A stretch of DNA of 64,000 nucleotides from positions 1,364,001-1,428,000 of the forward strand of contig NZ_CP183878.1 in NCBI RefSeq assembly GCF_048572895.1, given 5' to 3'. Made by a program: the position numbers and the translations under genes. The notes under the pieces were generated by a model. The model was not told the origin of the DNA, did no database searches, and saw only the letters and a program-made list of their open reading frames with translations. This stretch comes from Psychrobacillus sp048572895. Lineage in GTDB: Bacteria; Bacillota; Bacilli; Bacillales_A; Planococcaceae. Within the stretch, counting starts at the first letter, position 1. The number at the start of each line of letters is the position of its first letter. Below, piece after piece: positions 42,621 through 52,519 of this stretch.

Positions 42621-43436
42621 ATGAGTGAAAATAATAGATTTAAAACACTGGGTGCTTTTTTAAAATCACGCAGAAATAGACTTCTGCCAGAACAGGCAGG
42701 TCTTAACGGTTCGTATGGTCGGCGAAGAACACCGGGACTTCGGAGGGAAGAAGTTGCTATACTGGCAGGTGTAAGTGCGACTTACTATACTTGGTTGGAA
42801 CAAGGAAGGGAAATGGCTGCTTCTAGAGAGGTTATTGAGAATATAGGAAAAGCTCTGCAGTTGACGACGGATGAGAGTATGCATTTGATACAATTATGGG
42901 ATCCCAATGAATCTGCATCCGTTCCCTCCTTAAATATGGGGCTGAATCCTCAGTGGCAGCAAATTATAGATCAGTTAACTTATCCATCTTTTATAAGCAA
43001 CGAAAGATCGGAAGTGTTCGCCTGGAATACTGTAGCTAATGAGATTATTGCGGATTTCTCATCAATGCCAGTCGACGAACGTGTTATGATCCGAATACTA
43101 TTTGTTGATCCTGAATTACGCCACCGAATGCGCAACTGGGAGGAGTTTGCATTACACTCAGTTGCTGTTTTTAGAACCTATTACGATAAGCATCAGGATG
43201 ATCCATGGTTTGCAGAGACGGTAAATCGTCTTTGCGAAGACAGTTCAGAGTTTGAAGCTATGTGGAATTTCCACCATATACAACTCAAAAAAGTAAGTAG
43301 GGTTTTCATCCATATCCCCAGTAAGGGGAAGGTATATCCATTTGATATCAATTCCCTTTCGAATCTTGATAATAACCCAGGTCTGCATTTTTGTATCTAT
43401 ACGCCAGTTGAGGGAGAGAAAGCCGAAGCTAACTGA
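42621..43436 (+). CDS. MmyB-type helix-turn-helix regulator
   Basis: 271 residues: XRE-type DNA-binding domain at about 7-80 (LGAFLKSRRNRLLPEQAG, RRTPGLRREEVAILAGVSATYYTWLEQGRE is the group signature) and a C-terminal PAS-like MmyB ligand-binding domain (VFAWNTVANEIIADF, DPELRHRMRNWEEFALHSVAVFRTYYDKHQDDPWFAETVNRL). Such regulators usually control an adjacent oxidoreductase, here the aldo/keto reductase 129 bp downstream. I use the ATG at 42621, behind AAGGTGG; the frame extends further upstream. Confidence 0.88.
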   Translation: MSENNRFKTLGAFLKSRRNRLLPEQAGLNGSYGRRRTPGLRREEVAILAGVSATYYTWLEQGREMAASREVIENIGKALQLTTDESMHLIQLWDPNESASVPSLNMGLNPQWQQIIDQLTYPSFISNERSEVFAWNTVANEIIADFSSMPVDERVMIRILFVDPELRHRMRNWEEFALHSVAVFRTYYDKHQDDPWFAETVNRLCEDSSEFEAMWNFHHIQLKKVSRVFIHIPSKGKVYPFDINSLSNLDNNPGLHFCIYTPVEGEKAEAN

Positions 43437-43565
43437 GTAAAATTTTTTAGAGGCCAATCTGCTTCCTAGTAATTTTATTGCTAGTATAAACATACTGTGT
43501 TTACCATTATATAGTTGAATTATACTTAGTAAGTAGTCTAATCATCCATTAGGAGGTAACGATTT

Positions 43566-44540
43566 ATGAGTTATAATATTACTAAAAAAAGAAAGCTAGG
43601 GCGAGTAGGATTGGAAGTGTCGTCATTGGGACTTGGCACAATGATGATGCCGGACAACGAAGAGTCTGTACGCACGATTCAGGGAGCGCTGGAACTCGGT
43701 GTGACGATGTTTGATACAGCTGATCTTTATGGAGCAGAAGAATACCTGAAACATCGGTTCGGAGCCAATGAGAAACTGCTTGGACGGGCTCTAAAAGGTC
43801 AACGCGATAGGGCTGTGATTGCGACCAAATTCGGGGTAACTCACACACAGGGTCCTAAGGGAGATCCTGCGTATATAAAAAAATCTGTGGACGCCAGCCT
43901 TTATCAATTAGGAATTGATTATATTGATCTGTACTATCAGCACCGTGTAGATCCGAATACCCCTATTGAAGAGACGGTCGGAACGATGGCAGATTTGGTG
44001 AAGGAAGGGAAAATTCGATATATTGGTCTGTCGGAAGCATCAGCCGAACAAATTCGTCGAGCACATGCGATACATCCGATTACTGCGGTGGAAACCGAAT
44101 ACTCTTTGTGGAGCAGAGAAGTTGAAGACCAAGTCCTTCCGCTTCTGAAAGAGCTTGAGATTGGCTTAGTACCATACAGCCCGCTGGGGCGCGGCTTCTT
44201 GACAGGTCAGATCAAGAAGTTCGAAGATTTACCGGAGGATGATTATCGTCGCCATTATCCAAGGTTCCAAGGTGAAAATTTTGCCAAAAACTTAGAGGTC
44301 GTGTCACTAATCGAAAAGCTTGCTACGCAAAAGGGTTGCACAGCAGCTCAGCTTGGGCTTGCGTGGCTGCTTGCTCAAGGGGATCACATCGTTCCAATTC
44401 CAGGAACGAAGAGGCTAGAAAGAGTGCAGGAAAATCTAGGTGCTCTGCAGGTTGCACTAACGGAAGAAGATCTTGCGGAAATCGAACGAATCTCACCTAA
44501 AGGCTTTGCGGCGGGTGCTCGTTATCCTGGTAGTGTCTAG
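43566..44540 (+). CDS. aldo/keto reductase
   Basis: 324-residue NADPH-dependent reductase. KLGRVGLEVSSLGLGTMMM start; FDTADLYG holds catalytic Asp and Tyr; ATKFG holds Lys; YYQHRVDP holds His; PIPGTKRLERVQENLGAL binds NADPH. It resembles the AKR13/YajO-like branch acting on aldehydes. AGGAGGT precedes the ATG. Probably regulated by the upstream MmyB-type protein. Confidence 0.92.
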   Translation: MSYNITKKRKLGRVGLEVSSLGLGTMMMPDNEESVRTIQGALELGVTMFDTADLYGAEEYLKHRFGANEKLLGRALKGQRDRAVIATKFGVTHTQGPKGDPAYIKKSVDASLYQLGIDYIDLYYQHRVDPNTPIEETVGTMADLVKEGKIRYIGLSEASAEQIRRAHAIHPITAVETEYSLWSREVEDQVLPLLKELEIGLVPYSPLGRGFLTGQIKKFEDLPEDDYRRHYPRFQGENFAKNLEVVSLIEKLATQKGCTAAQLGLAWLLAQGDHIVPIPGTKRLERVQENLGALQVALTEEDLAEIERISPKGFAAGARYPGSV

Positions 44541-44909
44541 TTCCTAAAGAGCTAGAAAAAAACTAGGTTGGATTTTTGTATCGAAGCTTAGAATGACTTC
44601 ATTTTTCGAGTTATTTGGAAGAGAGCATTACAAGACCTCCTATTGGCAATAATAACTGGGGCAAAATAAAACCTTACACCACATGTAATGAGACGCACAT
44701 TTGCTCAATTATAAATGGAGTCAGGGATTGAATTAACAAATTTACATCATTAAATGGGCTACAGTAAAAAAGAAACTAATTTAATTTACTCAGATGTTAA
44801 AGAGGAACAAGCAACAAGTATTTAAAAAATTGGACGTTCTATGCATGTGCCTTTGCTAAACAAATTTGAAGTAAAAGGATACTTATAATTTAAAGACCTA
44901 CTCACTTAA
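44541..44909. other. decayed stretch
   Basis: No intact gene. Around 44755-44890 a plus-strand reading (GYSKKETNLIYSDVKEEQATSI, stop, IGRSMHVPLLNKFEVKGYL) looks like the end of a degraded coding sequence of unknown family. Confidence 0.35.
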
Positions 44910-45001
44910 TGCACTGACCTAAACAAATGAGACAAATAAAAACACCTTTCGTTGAAAAACGGGTATACAATACCTAAATTCAATACGGAGGTGTTTTTTC
45001 T

Positions 45002-45319
45002 ATGGGTACAAGAGTGAGTTATCCAGTAGAAGTAAAAATGAAGGCTATTGAAATGCGATTGGCTAAGGTACCTGTAAAGGAAGTAATGGAAGAATTAAAT
45101 ATTCGAAACTATACACAGTTGAAAACATGGATGCGATGGTATCGAAATGGAGAAATCCACCGTCTCCACCAACCAGTCGGCAAACAATATACCTTCGGTA
45201 AAGGACCGGAATATGAAAGTGAGACAGCCAAACTACAGGCAGAGAATCGCTATTTGAAACAGCAGATTGAAGTCTTAAAAAAGTACGAGGAATTGGAAAG
45301 GAAGTGGCGCCAAAAGTAG
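45002..45319 (+). CDS. IS3-family OrfA
   Basis: 105-residue DNA-binding transposase subunit: helix-turn-helix (YPVEVKMKAIEMRLAKVPVKEVMEEL, LKTWMRWYRNGEI) and a C-terminal leucine zipper (ETAKLQAENRYLKQQIEVLKKYEELERK). GGAGG precedes the ATG. Its end overlaps orfB by 16 bases. Confidence 0.88.
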   Translation: MGTRVSYPVEVKMKAIEMRLAKVPVKEVMEELNIRNYTQLKTWMRWYRNGEIHRLHQPVGKQYTFGKGPEYESETAKLQAENRYLKQQIEVLKKYEELERKWRQK

Positions 45320-46143
45320 TTATTCAATTAGTAGAAGAGTTAAAAGGTGTTATGCCGGTTGGAGAAGTCTGTCATCACCTTGGCGTAGGTTGCTCGTCCT
45401 ACTATCGTTGGAGAAAGAATGCGGAACAAATCACCCAAAAGGAAGTTCGAGATCAGCAGATTGGCGACTTGTGCAAACAACATAAATTCCGATATGGTTA
45501 TCGAAAGATTGCCGCTCTATACACAGGAGTTTGTATGAGGACTGTGCAGCGTGTTATGTAAAAATATGGGTGGCAATGTCGAGTGAAGGTAAAAAAGCGC
45601 AAGCGTACCGGGCAGCCAGCCTACATCGCAGCTAATTTATTGGCAAGGGATTTTTCCGCATCTAAACCCCTGGAGAAGCTAGTAACGGATATTACGTACT
45701 TGCCTTATGGCCAATCCATGATGTATCTTTCTAGTATTCTCGATGTCTACAATGGTGAAATTGTGGCACAGACAATCGGTTTTAAACAAGACACCGATTT
45801 CGTGTTGGACACGCTTAATCAATTGCCTGAACTACCCGAAGGGTGTATTCTGCATAGTGACCAAGGTTCCGTTTATACATCCTATGCTTATCAAAAAGCA
45901 GTCAAAGAAAAAGGAATTATCATGAGCATGTCCCGCAAAGGCACACCAGCTGATAATTCCCCAATCGAAACGTTTCATTCCACGCTAAAGACTGAAACGT
46001 TCTACCTCGACGGTATCTACCGCACAACGAATGCGCGTGTGATACAAATAGTCGAAGAATTCATTACTTATTATAACAATATCCGTATTCAAACGAAACT
46101 AAACAACCAATCGCCGGTTCAATACCGTCAATTGGTTGCATAA
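45304..46143 (+). pseudogene. IS3-family OrfB (DDE integrase), nonsense mutation
   Basis: rve-type integrase. The first part (VVIQLVEELKGVMPVGEVCHHL, RYGYRKIAALYTG) ends at a TAA at 45559. The same frame continues with KYGWQCRVKVKKRKRTGQP and the catalytic part: VTDITYLPYG (first Asp), LHSDQGS (second Asp), SPIETFHSTLKTE (Glu). One substitution (CAA or AAA to TAA) inactivated it. Confidence 0.88.
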
Positions 46144-46212
46144 TAGGGTGTTTTATTCCTGTCTCAAAAAGTATAGTCAGTGCCTAATTGTGGTCGGTCT
46201 TTTTATTGTCTA

Positions 46213-47334
46213 TTAAGGTAAGGTTTGTTGTTTGGATTGTTTATGTTTATCTTTTTTGCTTTTGAAGTAATAAACAAGTACTAAATATAAAGGGAGAATT
46301 ACCCAAAACGGAAGGATGTATCGTACGGCAATTTTTTCAGGGAATTCAATGGAACTTTCAATGACATTTCTAGGTAAAAGTGAGAAGACATAGACAAGAA
46401 TCACTATATAAAGCAACATTTTTTTTCTGTTTTTTTTGATAGTATACCTAGAAAAACCATAGCTAATAACAAACAAATATAGGCAGATTTTAAGAAAGAT
46501 ACTTAAGATCCAAACTGTTATTATTATTGAATCTAAATTTTCGATAACTCCAAATATTGAAATGTAACGTTCTAGTAACAAAAATGGATAAAAATGTGAA
46601 CTGGCGAGTTTAACTCCAAAAGTTGTAATGATAGAAATGACCGTTAATAGATATAGAATACCGCTCACTAGAATGCTCATCATCAAATATTTATTTTTCT
46701 TACTATGGTGTTCACTTAAATTATATAGCCATAAAACTAAGATACAATCAGATAGAAATACAGAAGGAGCAAGAGAGCCTAATATTATTTGTAATACTCC
46801 ACTATCATAAAAAGGTGGCAGTAGGTGATTAAAATGCATATTTCCTACTCCTAATAGAATTGGTATTAGGATGCCAAGTATGAGAATAGGGCCAAAAATT
46901 TCTGCAAGTCTGCCGATGACACTTATGCCATGAAAGGTTGGATATATCGCTGCAGCCAGGATGCAAAAAATGATAACACTTACTGGTGTCCTTGGTAAAA
47001 TTGTTCCTGAAATAAATTCTCCATATTGTCTTAAGATTAAAGCCAAAACAATAGTAAATGAGATTAATAAAACAATTGATAAAAAACGGCCAAACCATTT
47101 TCCAATAATTTTTTCTATAATTTCATGAAAATCCAAGCTTGGGTATTTAGAGCATACTTTTATAGACGACCACATAATAATGAGTGAAATGGAAGTAGCT
47201 AGTATAGAAGATATCCAAGCATCTTGCTTTGCTTCCTTTATTGATGCAACTGGTGTAAGCAACATAATCATAATTACTTGCATACTTAAAAATAACCAAA
47301 ATAATTGCTTATGTGTCAATGCCTGATCATTCAA
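46213..47334 (-). CDS. gerAB: spore germination receptor B subunit (GerAB/EndB family permease)
   Basis: 373-residue inner-membrane protein with ten helices, of the amino acid permease-like endospore germination family. It begins DQALTHKQLFWLFLSMQVIMIMLLTP and has ISGTILPRTPVSVI and DSIIITVWILSIFLKI typical of the group. It forms a germinant receptor with the A and C subunits encoded upstream in the same transcript and is thought to hold the ligand-binding pocket. It lies 12 bp after gerAC in an A-C-B order. Expression in the forespore by SigG is expected; no SigG promoter was confirmed by eye. Confidence 0.92.
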   Translation of the reverse strand: MNDQALTHKQLFWLFLSMQVIMIMLLTPVASIKEAKQDAWISSILATSISLIIMWSSIKVCSKYPSLDFHEIIEKIIGKWFGRFLSIVLLISFTIVLALILRQYGEFISGTILPRTPVSVIIFCILAAAIYPTFHGISVIGRLAEIFGPILILGILIPILLGVGNMHFNHLLPPFYDSGVLQIILGSLAPSVFLSDCILVLWLYNLSEHHSKKNKYLMMSILVSGILYLLTVISIITTFGVKLASSHFYPFLLLERYISIFGVIENLDSIIITVWILSIFLKICLYLFVISYGFSRYTIKKNRKKMLLYIVILVYVFSLLPRNVIESSIEFPEKIAVRYILPFWVILPLYLVLVYYFKSKKDKHKQSKQQTLP

Positions 47335-47346
47335 ATGAGAATCACC

Positions 47347-48525
47347 CTACTCTTTACCTTTATTGAATCGAAGATTTGTGATTCCAGGGTCCTTAATATT
47401 AATATCAACTATTACTTTTACTTCTATATTCTCGAATGTTTGGTCCCAATTTTCTTTTTCTTTACTAGTGTCTTTTGGAAAGCTACGGTAAAATGCCTCA
47501 TAAAATTGAAGTACATCAGCGTGTAAATCTTTTTGAATATGGTTAATAAAGATTTCAATGTCACTTTTTATTTTTTGGCTAAATTCTTTTTCAAGCCGGT
47601 TATTTATGGACTGCTTAAAAATATCAAGGTTTGTTGTATTTTGAAGAATTGCTATATCCCCTTTCACTTTGATTTCCATTTTCCATTTTCCATTTTCTAT
47701 CTTTGGTGTTAATTTAAAGGATTTCCTGGTTGAAACTGCAGACACTTTTCCCTCTGTTTCGTCAGGCGTTATGGATATCGGAACATCCGTCTTTGGAAAA
47801 ACTAACCATCGATTTCCTAAATCTTTCTCTCCAGTAACAATAGAAACTAATTTACCATGATGGATAATTGCAGAACCTTTAACGGCAAAAGATTCTACTG
47901 CTTCTGATGCTGTGACAATTTCAGTTTTACCGCTAATAGGAATTACTCCAGCCATAGAATGATTTACTAGCATTTCTTCCACATCCTTCAATGTAATTGA
48001 ACTCAACGTGCGGTCTTTTGGAAGTTTACTGAATAATTCAGCGATATTTACCTTAACGAATTCATTAAGTAATTCTTTTGGTGGTTCCTCACTAATATAA
48101 ATCTGAGCCTGTTCTCTAGGTTCAGCAGTTCGAACAAGAAAGTCTATCTGTTTAGCTAAATCAGTTTTTGCGAGATTACTTCCGAAAATAAAAAGATTAG
48201 AATGTCCCCAAAAAATTCTTCTAGGTACCTTTGTTTCAAGTTCCATAACAGCATCTGAAAACGTGTCTCCTTTTATCGAAATAGAATATGTATTCGTACT
48301 TGAACCACTATTTTCTCCAGTAGCTCCACCAGTAGGATTTGGCACATAAAGTAAAAAAGTTACTTCTATACTGTCATCTTCTACCATATCGATACCTGCA
48401 GCAATAACTATTGCAAAATCATTTACTTCCATTACATCCCAGCATCCAGAGAGGAACAGTAAAGGAAAGGTAAGTGTGAATAGGAGATTAAATTTTGATT
48501 TGAAACTACTTTTTGGGGTTTTCAT
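47347..48525 (-). CDS. gerAC: spore germination receptor C subunit (GerAC lipoprotein)
   Basis: 392-residue lipoprotein. Leader LLFTLTFPLLFLSGC with the lipobox Cys at about residue 28, then WDVMEVNDFAIVIAAGID, the invariant GerAC start. A three-domain GerAC fold follows (PRRIFWGHSNLFIFG, TLSSITLKDVEEML). Anchored on the outer face of the spore inner membrane. Its start overlaps the end of gerAA by 20 bases. Confidence 0.92.
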   Translation of the reverse strand: MKTPKSSFKSKFNLLFTLTFPLLFLSGCWDVMEVNDFAIVIAAGIDMVEDDSIEVTFLLYVPNPTGGATGENSGSSTNTYSISIKGDTFSDAVMELETKVPRRIFWGHSNLFIFGSNLAKTDLAKQIDFLVRTAEPREQAQIYISEEPPKELLNEFVKVNIAELFSKLPKDRTLSSITLKDVEEMLVNHSMAGVIPISGKTEIVTASEAVESFAVKGSAIIHHGKLVSIVTGEKDLGNRWLVFPKTDVPISITPDETEGKVSAVSTRKSFKLTPKIENGKWKMEIKVKGDIAILQNTTNLDIFKQSINNRLEKEFSQKIKSDIEIFINHIQKDLHADVLQFYEAFYRSFPKDTSKEKENWDQTFENIEVKVIVDINIKDPGITNLRFNKGKE

Positions 48526-50026
48526 TTATTTCACCTTCTTTTCTTCTAGTTTGATTAATAGACGTATAAAATCTAGGTCTTTTTTTCATAAACCTAAGTG
48601 GTACACGTATTAATACGTCCCTTAAGAGTGAAGAATCGTTAGGAGCTAAAGGAGCTAAATAAGGGACACCAAAAGAACGTAATATACAAAGATGACTAAC
48701 TAATAAAATGAATCCTAACATCATTCCCACCAACCCGAGTGCAGCTGAGAGAAACATTATCGGAAAAGGAATCCAACGAAAGGCCACACTGACTGCATAC
48801 TGTGGTATTAAAAAAGAAGAAATCCCAGTAATGGCTACAATCATAACCATAGGAGCAGATACAAGCCCTGCTTGGATTGCAGCTTGTCCTATTACGAGAG
48901 TTCCTACAATACTTACAGTAGAACCCATTTGTTTAGGTAATCGAATACCTGCCTCTCGAAGTACTTCAAATATTATTTGCATAAATAAGGCTTCTAAGAA
49001 GGCTGGAAAGGGGATTTCCTCTCTGCTCTGAGCTATTCTAAGTAGAAGTGTAGTAGGAATCATTTCTTGGTGAAAGGTTAATATCGCAACATAGGCAGAG
49101 GGAGCAAGTAAAGAAATCAAAACAAAAGTATATCTAATCCATCTAACAAGAGTTCCGTTAATAAATCTTTCAGTGTAATCTTCTGGGGACTGTAAGAGTG
49201 TAAAAAGTGTAACCGGAACAATTAAAACAAATGGGGTACCATCAATGAAAATCGCAACTCTCCCTTCTAAAAGTCCAGCAGCTACGACATCTGGTCTTTC
49301 AGTTGATTGAACTTGAGGAAAAGGCGAGTACCAAGTGTCTTCTATCGCTTCTTCTATAGGTCCAAGGGATAGAATTGCATCCACATCAATCTTTTTTAAT
49401 CTTTCTTTCACTTCTTCTACAATTTTCGGATCAGCAATACCTTCTATATAAGAAATATAGAGCGAAGTTTGAGAATATGTGCCGGTTGTATAGGAAATCA
49501 TTTTTAATGAAGGAGTTTTAATCTTTCTTCTTACAAGAGAAAGGTTTGTCCCGATGGATTCAATAAATCCTTCTCTGGGACCAACCACAACAGATTCAGC
49601 TTGTGGTTCTTCGATAGATCTTTTATCATATTTTGATATTCTAAATGAGATGGCTTTATCCTCTATATTATTAAATAATATGGCATTACCATCTGCTAGT
49701 TCATCAATAACCTCTAAAGTAGATTGAAGGATCTTTACCTTTGAGATATTTATTATATTACTCAGTATCACATCTAATTTAATGTTGTCTAATTGTGTTT
49801 TTATCAAAGGGGTGATAATACTTTCATCTATTTTTGTAACATCTGTTAAATCACTAAAGAAAAGAAGTAAAAATGAATTATTTTCCAAGTTTATGGAATG
49901 AAAAACAACATCATCACAATTCTTATAAATTTCCTTAAATAATTGAGATTTTCCGTATAGAGTTAATGGTAATTCTTTATTCAATTCTATAATCTTATTC
50001 AAATGAACATCAATCTTTTTCATCAA
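48506..50026 (-). CDS. gerAA: spore germination receptor A subunit (GerAA)
   Basis: 506 residues. Soluble N-terminal domain, then FRISKYDKRSIEEPQAESVVVGPREGFIESIGTNLSLVRRKIKTPSLK, the conserved GerA family core, and a C-terminal membrane domain with about five helices (VRWIRYTFVLISLLAPSAYVA, LGLVGMMLGFILLVSHLCIL). A-subunits are proposed to form the conducting channel of the receptor. First gene of the operon. A lone receptor operon in this position is common in spore formers. Confidence 0.93.
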   Translation of the reverse strand: MMKKIDVHLNKIIELNKELPLTLYGKSQLFKEIYKNCDDVVFHSINLENNSFLLLFFSDLTDVTKIDESIITPLIKTQLDNIKLDVILSNIINISKVKILQSTLEVIDELADGNAILFNNIEDKAISFRISKYDKRSIEEPQAESVVVGPREGFIESIGTNLSLVRRKIKTPSLKMISYTTGTYSQTSLYISYIEGIADPKIVEEVKERLKKIDVDAILSLGPIEEAIEDTWYSPFPQVQSTERPDVVAAGLLEGRVAIFIDGTPFVLIVPVTLFTLLQSPEDYTERFINGTLVRWIRYTFVLISLLAPSAYVAILTFHQEMIPTTLLLRIAQSREEIPFPAFLEALFMQIIFEVLREAGIRLPKQMGSTVSIVGTLVIGQAAIQAGLVSAPMVMIVAITGISSFLIPQYAVSVAFRWIPFPIMFLSAALGLVGMMLGFILLVSHLCILRSFGVPYLAPLAPNDSSLLRDVLIRVPLRFMKKRPRFYTSINQTRRKEGEINENPKK

Positions 50027-50229
50027 GTTTCCTCTTTCTTAATTGCTAATTCAATTATTATCAATTCTTACTATTCTTAATCAACTCAGATAAATATAAA
50101 AAATGACGGGCTATTTCTAAAAATTGTTTATAATTTTTGGGGGGCGTCACGAGTAATAATGCATTAGTGACTAATTTAAAGGTCTTTTAAAATCATTATT
50201 AATGGTAACTAAAAGGGGTGAGAGTTTTC

Positions 50230-50300
50230 GAAGTATACAGTTTTAGTTGAATATAAAAGTGGACGTTCGAGAGAATATTTAAATGTAACTATGCCAGAAC
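50230..50300 (+). pseudogene. short gene fragment before a CBR
   Basis: A frame reading FSKYTVLVEYKSGRSREYLN and on to VTMPEL enters the CBR at 50297 with no start codon. Possibly the N-terminal part of a small cassette protein that lost its start. Confidence 0.3.
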
Positions 50301-50328
50301 TAACGGGGCAGCATTCCTGTTTGAAAGA
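50297..50328 (+). repeat. CBR right part, variant box
   Basis: AGAACTAACGGGGCAGCATTCCTGTTTGAAAG; same variant right box as 23121 and 56270. Confidence 0.6.
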
Positions 50329-50351
50329 TGTTCAGGGACTTGAAAGAAAAA

Positions 50352-50704
50352 GAGACCTCTAGTATGATGCAGACGTTTGAAAGTGATTGTGTTTCACGCT
50401 CAATGTCATTTTACATAGATAATAACTTTGAAGGTTCTTTAACAAAAGCTGCTGAATACTTCGGATACTCTAAGTCGACTTTATGGGGATGGAAGGAGGG
50501 GGCTAATCAAGCTTCATTGAAAGCACTCATTGATATTACTTCGATAAACTAGCTATTAGTGAATGTGTTTCTACAGCTCTCAAAGAAGGGAGAGCCCTTA
50601 ATAAATCTTACATTCAAAGTAAAGTTAAAATCGGAAGGCATTATGCAAATCCAGAAATTAGAGAGTATATAGAAGAAATTTTAATAAAGAATTGTGAAAA
50701 ATAG
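50352..50704 (+). pseudogene. HTH-containing hypothetical protein, frameshifted
   Basis: From the ATG at 50361 a reading with helix-turn-helix character (GSLTKAAEYFGYSKSTLWGWKEG) stops at TCGATAAACTAG (50552). One extra A would continue into KLAISECVSTALKEGRALNK and on to IREYIEEILIKNCEK, ending 50704, about 115 residues. Likely a small DNA-binding protein of mobile-element origin, now broken. Confidence 0.5.
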
Positions 50705-51668
50705 CTTACAATAAAAAGAAAAATTTAGATTTGATAATATATGTTACTATTCCTCTATTGTAATGAATTATATAAAGTGTTTTGGTTGCGAGAATTTTTA
50801 GTCACAACGAGTCCTTTCAAATTCTTGACCCATAGAATATGTATAAGTTAAAATAGAATGTACGTTCCGTTAAATGTCTACAGAAATGGTAGGCATTTTT
50901 ATTTTAATTTATTATTAATTATATGTTTACCGAAAGTATAATATTTAATCGAATCTTTGCCTTAAATTATAGAGAAACTTAATTGTAATAAATATAATAT
51001 TTTTAATTAGTGCCGTTATTAAAATAAAAGATTTGAAAGTGTTGGCACTGTTGGGTTGGCAAATATACGGTTAAATACTAGGCGAAGATATTATTAAAAT
51101 TGCAGTATGTTGCAACTTTAAGTATATCTTTGCCATAATGGCAAGGGTATACTTAATTTTATTTTAGGCAAAAATATACTTAAAACTATATAAAACATTA
51201 TAATTTTTTAGTGATTAAATATTGATTATCTCGAAAAGCTGAAAAGAACTAAAGCGATGTAAGGGGCTGTGAAATAAAGCATATACCTTCCGTTTGGAAA
51301 GTTTATGCTTTATTTATTGTGGTGAGAAACTTATGCTTTATTTTTTGGCATAAAATGATAAAGGTAAGTAACGATTTTTGATCGAAGCATCATTAATGTA
51401 GATAGTGTAACTCTTTTATAAATAAGGTAACTCTGAATATAGTTTTTCTGATTGAGTTAATAGGACTGTTGAGATAAGAAGGATTAACGCAAAAACGACA
51501 GAAAATCAAGCAAATAGGATGGATTAAAGGAAGAAAAGGTAGTTTTCAACCGAGTTGGAGAAAGGGATATCAGGAGATCCTATCTTGCAAATATGATTTT
51601 ATTTAAAAATAGATGGGACCAAATTGGATGATTATGTTAATATTTGAATAAGATTGTGAAGGTTTTCA
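50705..51668. other. gene-free stretch with repeats and hairpins
   Basis: Almost 1 kb with no supported gene. It contains the second hairpin repeat (51106-51230) and a stem ATAAAGCATA/TATGCTTTAT at about 51273-51315 beginning GGGGCTGTGAAAT, which looks like an IS-end or MITE-type remnant. Confidence 0.45.
51106..51230 (+). repeat. hairpin repeat, copy 2
   Basis: AACTTTAAGTATATCTTTGCC, GGCAAGGGTATACTTAATTTT and ATTTTAGGCAAAAATATAC match 41961-42058. A 24-base insertion precedes the shared TTAAATATTGATTAT. Just upstream (51080-51102) AGGCGAAGATATTATTAAAATTG repeats part of it again. Confidence 0.75.
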
Positions 51669-51698
51669 CTTAAACTAACGCAGCAGTTTAGTTTAATA
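51669..51698 (+). repeat. CBR right part
   Basis: ACTTAAACTAACGCAGCAG and TTTAGTTTAATAAG, preceded by TTGTGAAG. Confidence 0.8.
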
Positions 51699-51760
51699 AG
51701 AGGTAAATTTGACCGAGTGGCGAAATAGTAATTATAGTTGAATTGTAGAAGGGGTAGAAT

Positions 51761-51958
51761 ATGTCAAAATATATTAGTAAATTTTTCTCAACATTACTAG
51801 CTAGTGTAATTTTATTTTTTCTATTGAGTGGTTTGTTTGATGGCGGTGACCATATCGAAACTTGGATTTTTACTTTCGGTACAATAATTATTATAGTGCT
51901 ATCATTTTTAATTGCACTTATGTACTATTTAATAGATTTAATTAAGAATAAATCTTAG
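51761..51958 (+). CDS. 65-residue two-pass membrane protein (cassette)
   Basis: The ATG follows AAGGGG. Helices at about residues 8-25 and 36-57 separated by DGGDHIETW, tail DLIKNKS. A CBR starts at its stop codon. Function unknown. Confidence 0.65.
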   Translation: MSKYISKFFSTLLASVILFFLLSGLFDGGDHIETWIFTFGTIIIIVLSFLIALMYYLIDLIKNKS

Positions 51959-51959
51959 T

Positions 51960-52035
51960 TTGTCTACGGTGTGCTTTACTTCGGAAGGGGTAAAGCCTTT
52001 TTTCTTATTGAACTAACGCAGCAGTTTAGTTGAAC
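51960..52035 (+). repeat. CBR, type I
   Basis: TTGTCTACGGTGTGCTTTACTTC, hairpin to GTAAAGCC, T6, TTGAACTAACGCAGCAG, TTTAGTTGAACAAG. Confidence 0.85.
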
Positions 52036-52058
52036 AAGAGAAATGAAAATTTCATTCA

Positions 52059-52100
52059 TTTTTATGTCGCATTAGACACAAAAAGCGACATAAAAAAGAA
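52059..52100 (+). terminator. hairpin, terminator-like
   Basis: TTTTTATGTCGC pairs with GCGACATAAAAA, a 12-bp perfect stem directly after a CBR; no gene upstream. Confidence 0.5.
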
Positions 52101-52149
52101 AAGGACCAGATTAGTCAATTAATAGTTTCCGAACAAAGGTACTTCCTTT

Positions 52150-52383
52150 TTTGATTGCAAATTGTGTACCAACAATGATATTGGAGAACATCGAGAGGTA
52201 GAAAAAGCTGTTTTTGATTTTTCGGCAGTTAGCTTAGAAGATGTAGAAGCATTTGATTATAATGAGCTTGCTATCTCTACTTCTCGACTAAATAGTTCTT
52301 TACGATTAATGGGTGTTCGTCCAATTTACGGAGGCTTCATCCAAGATTTATTCGCGAGAATGTTCATGCTAGTATTCATGTAG
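52150..52383 (+). pseudogene. hypothetical protein fragment
   Basis: A frame of about 73 codons (VEKAVFDFSAVSLEDVEAFD, NELAISTSRLNSSLRLMGV) with TTG/GTG starts but no ribosome site, ending in a short hydrophobic run. Looks like a piece of a larger gene. Not recognised. Confidence 0.3.
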
Positions 52384-52462
52384 AAATAGAAACATATATA
52401 GTTTCCGAGTAGCATTAACTCATCTTTTACAGGAAGATAACAAGGTAATTACTTCAAAATAA

Positions 52463-52519
52463 TTAACTTAAAAATACAGGTACCGCCAATTTATAGCGAT
52501 AGCTGTATTTTTAAGTTAA
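52463..52519. terminator. 17-bp perfect stem at the end of the GNAT gene
   Basis: TTAACTTAAAAATACAG pairs without mismatch with CTGTATTTTTAAGTTAA. The stem includes the stop codon of the minus-strand GNAT gene; A/T-rich arms allow bidirectional termination. Confidence 0.75.

Larger units (their letters stand above)
44910..46183 (+). mobile_element. IS3-family insertion sequence
   Basis: Terminal inverted repeats: GCACTGACC with GAGACA and AAAACACC on the left (from 44911), and GGGTGTTTTATTCCTGTCTC with AGTCAGTGC on the right (to 46183). It holds overlapping orfA and orfB. The left repeat lies about 90 bp before orfA. A short target duplication is not obvious. Confidence 0.85.

Noticed and set aside
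46628..47098. ORFs of 60-89 codons over gerAB
   Set aside because: Shadow frames of the ten-helix GerAB permease, rich in Cys/Tyr and without start signals.
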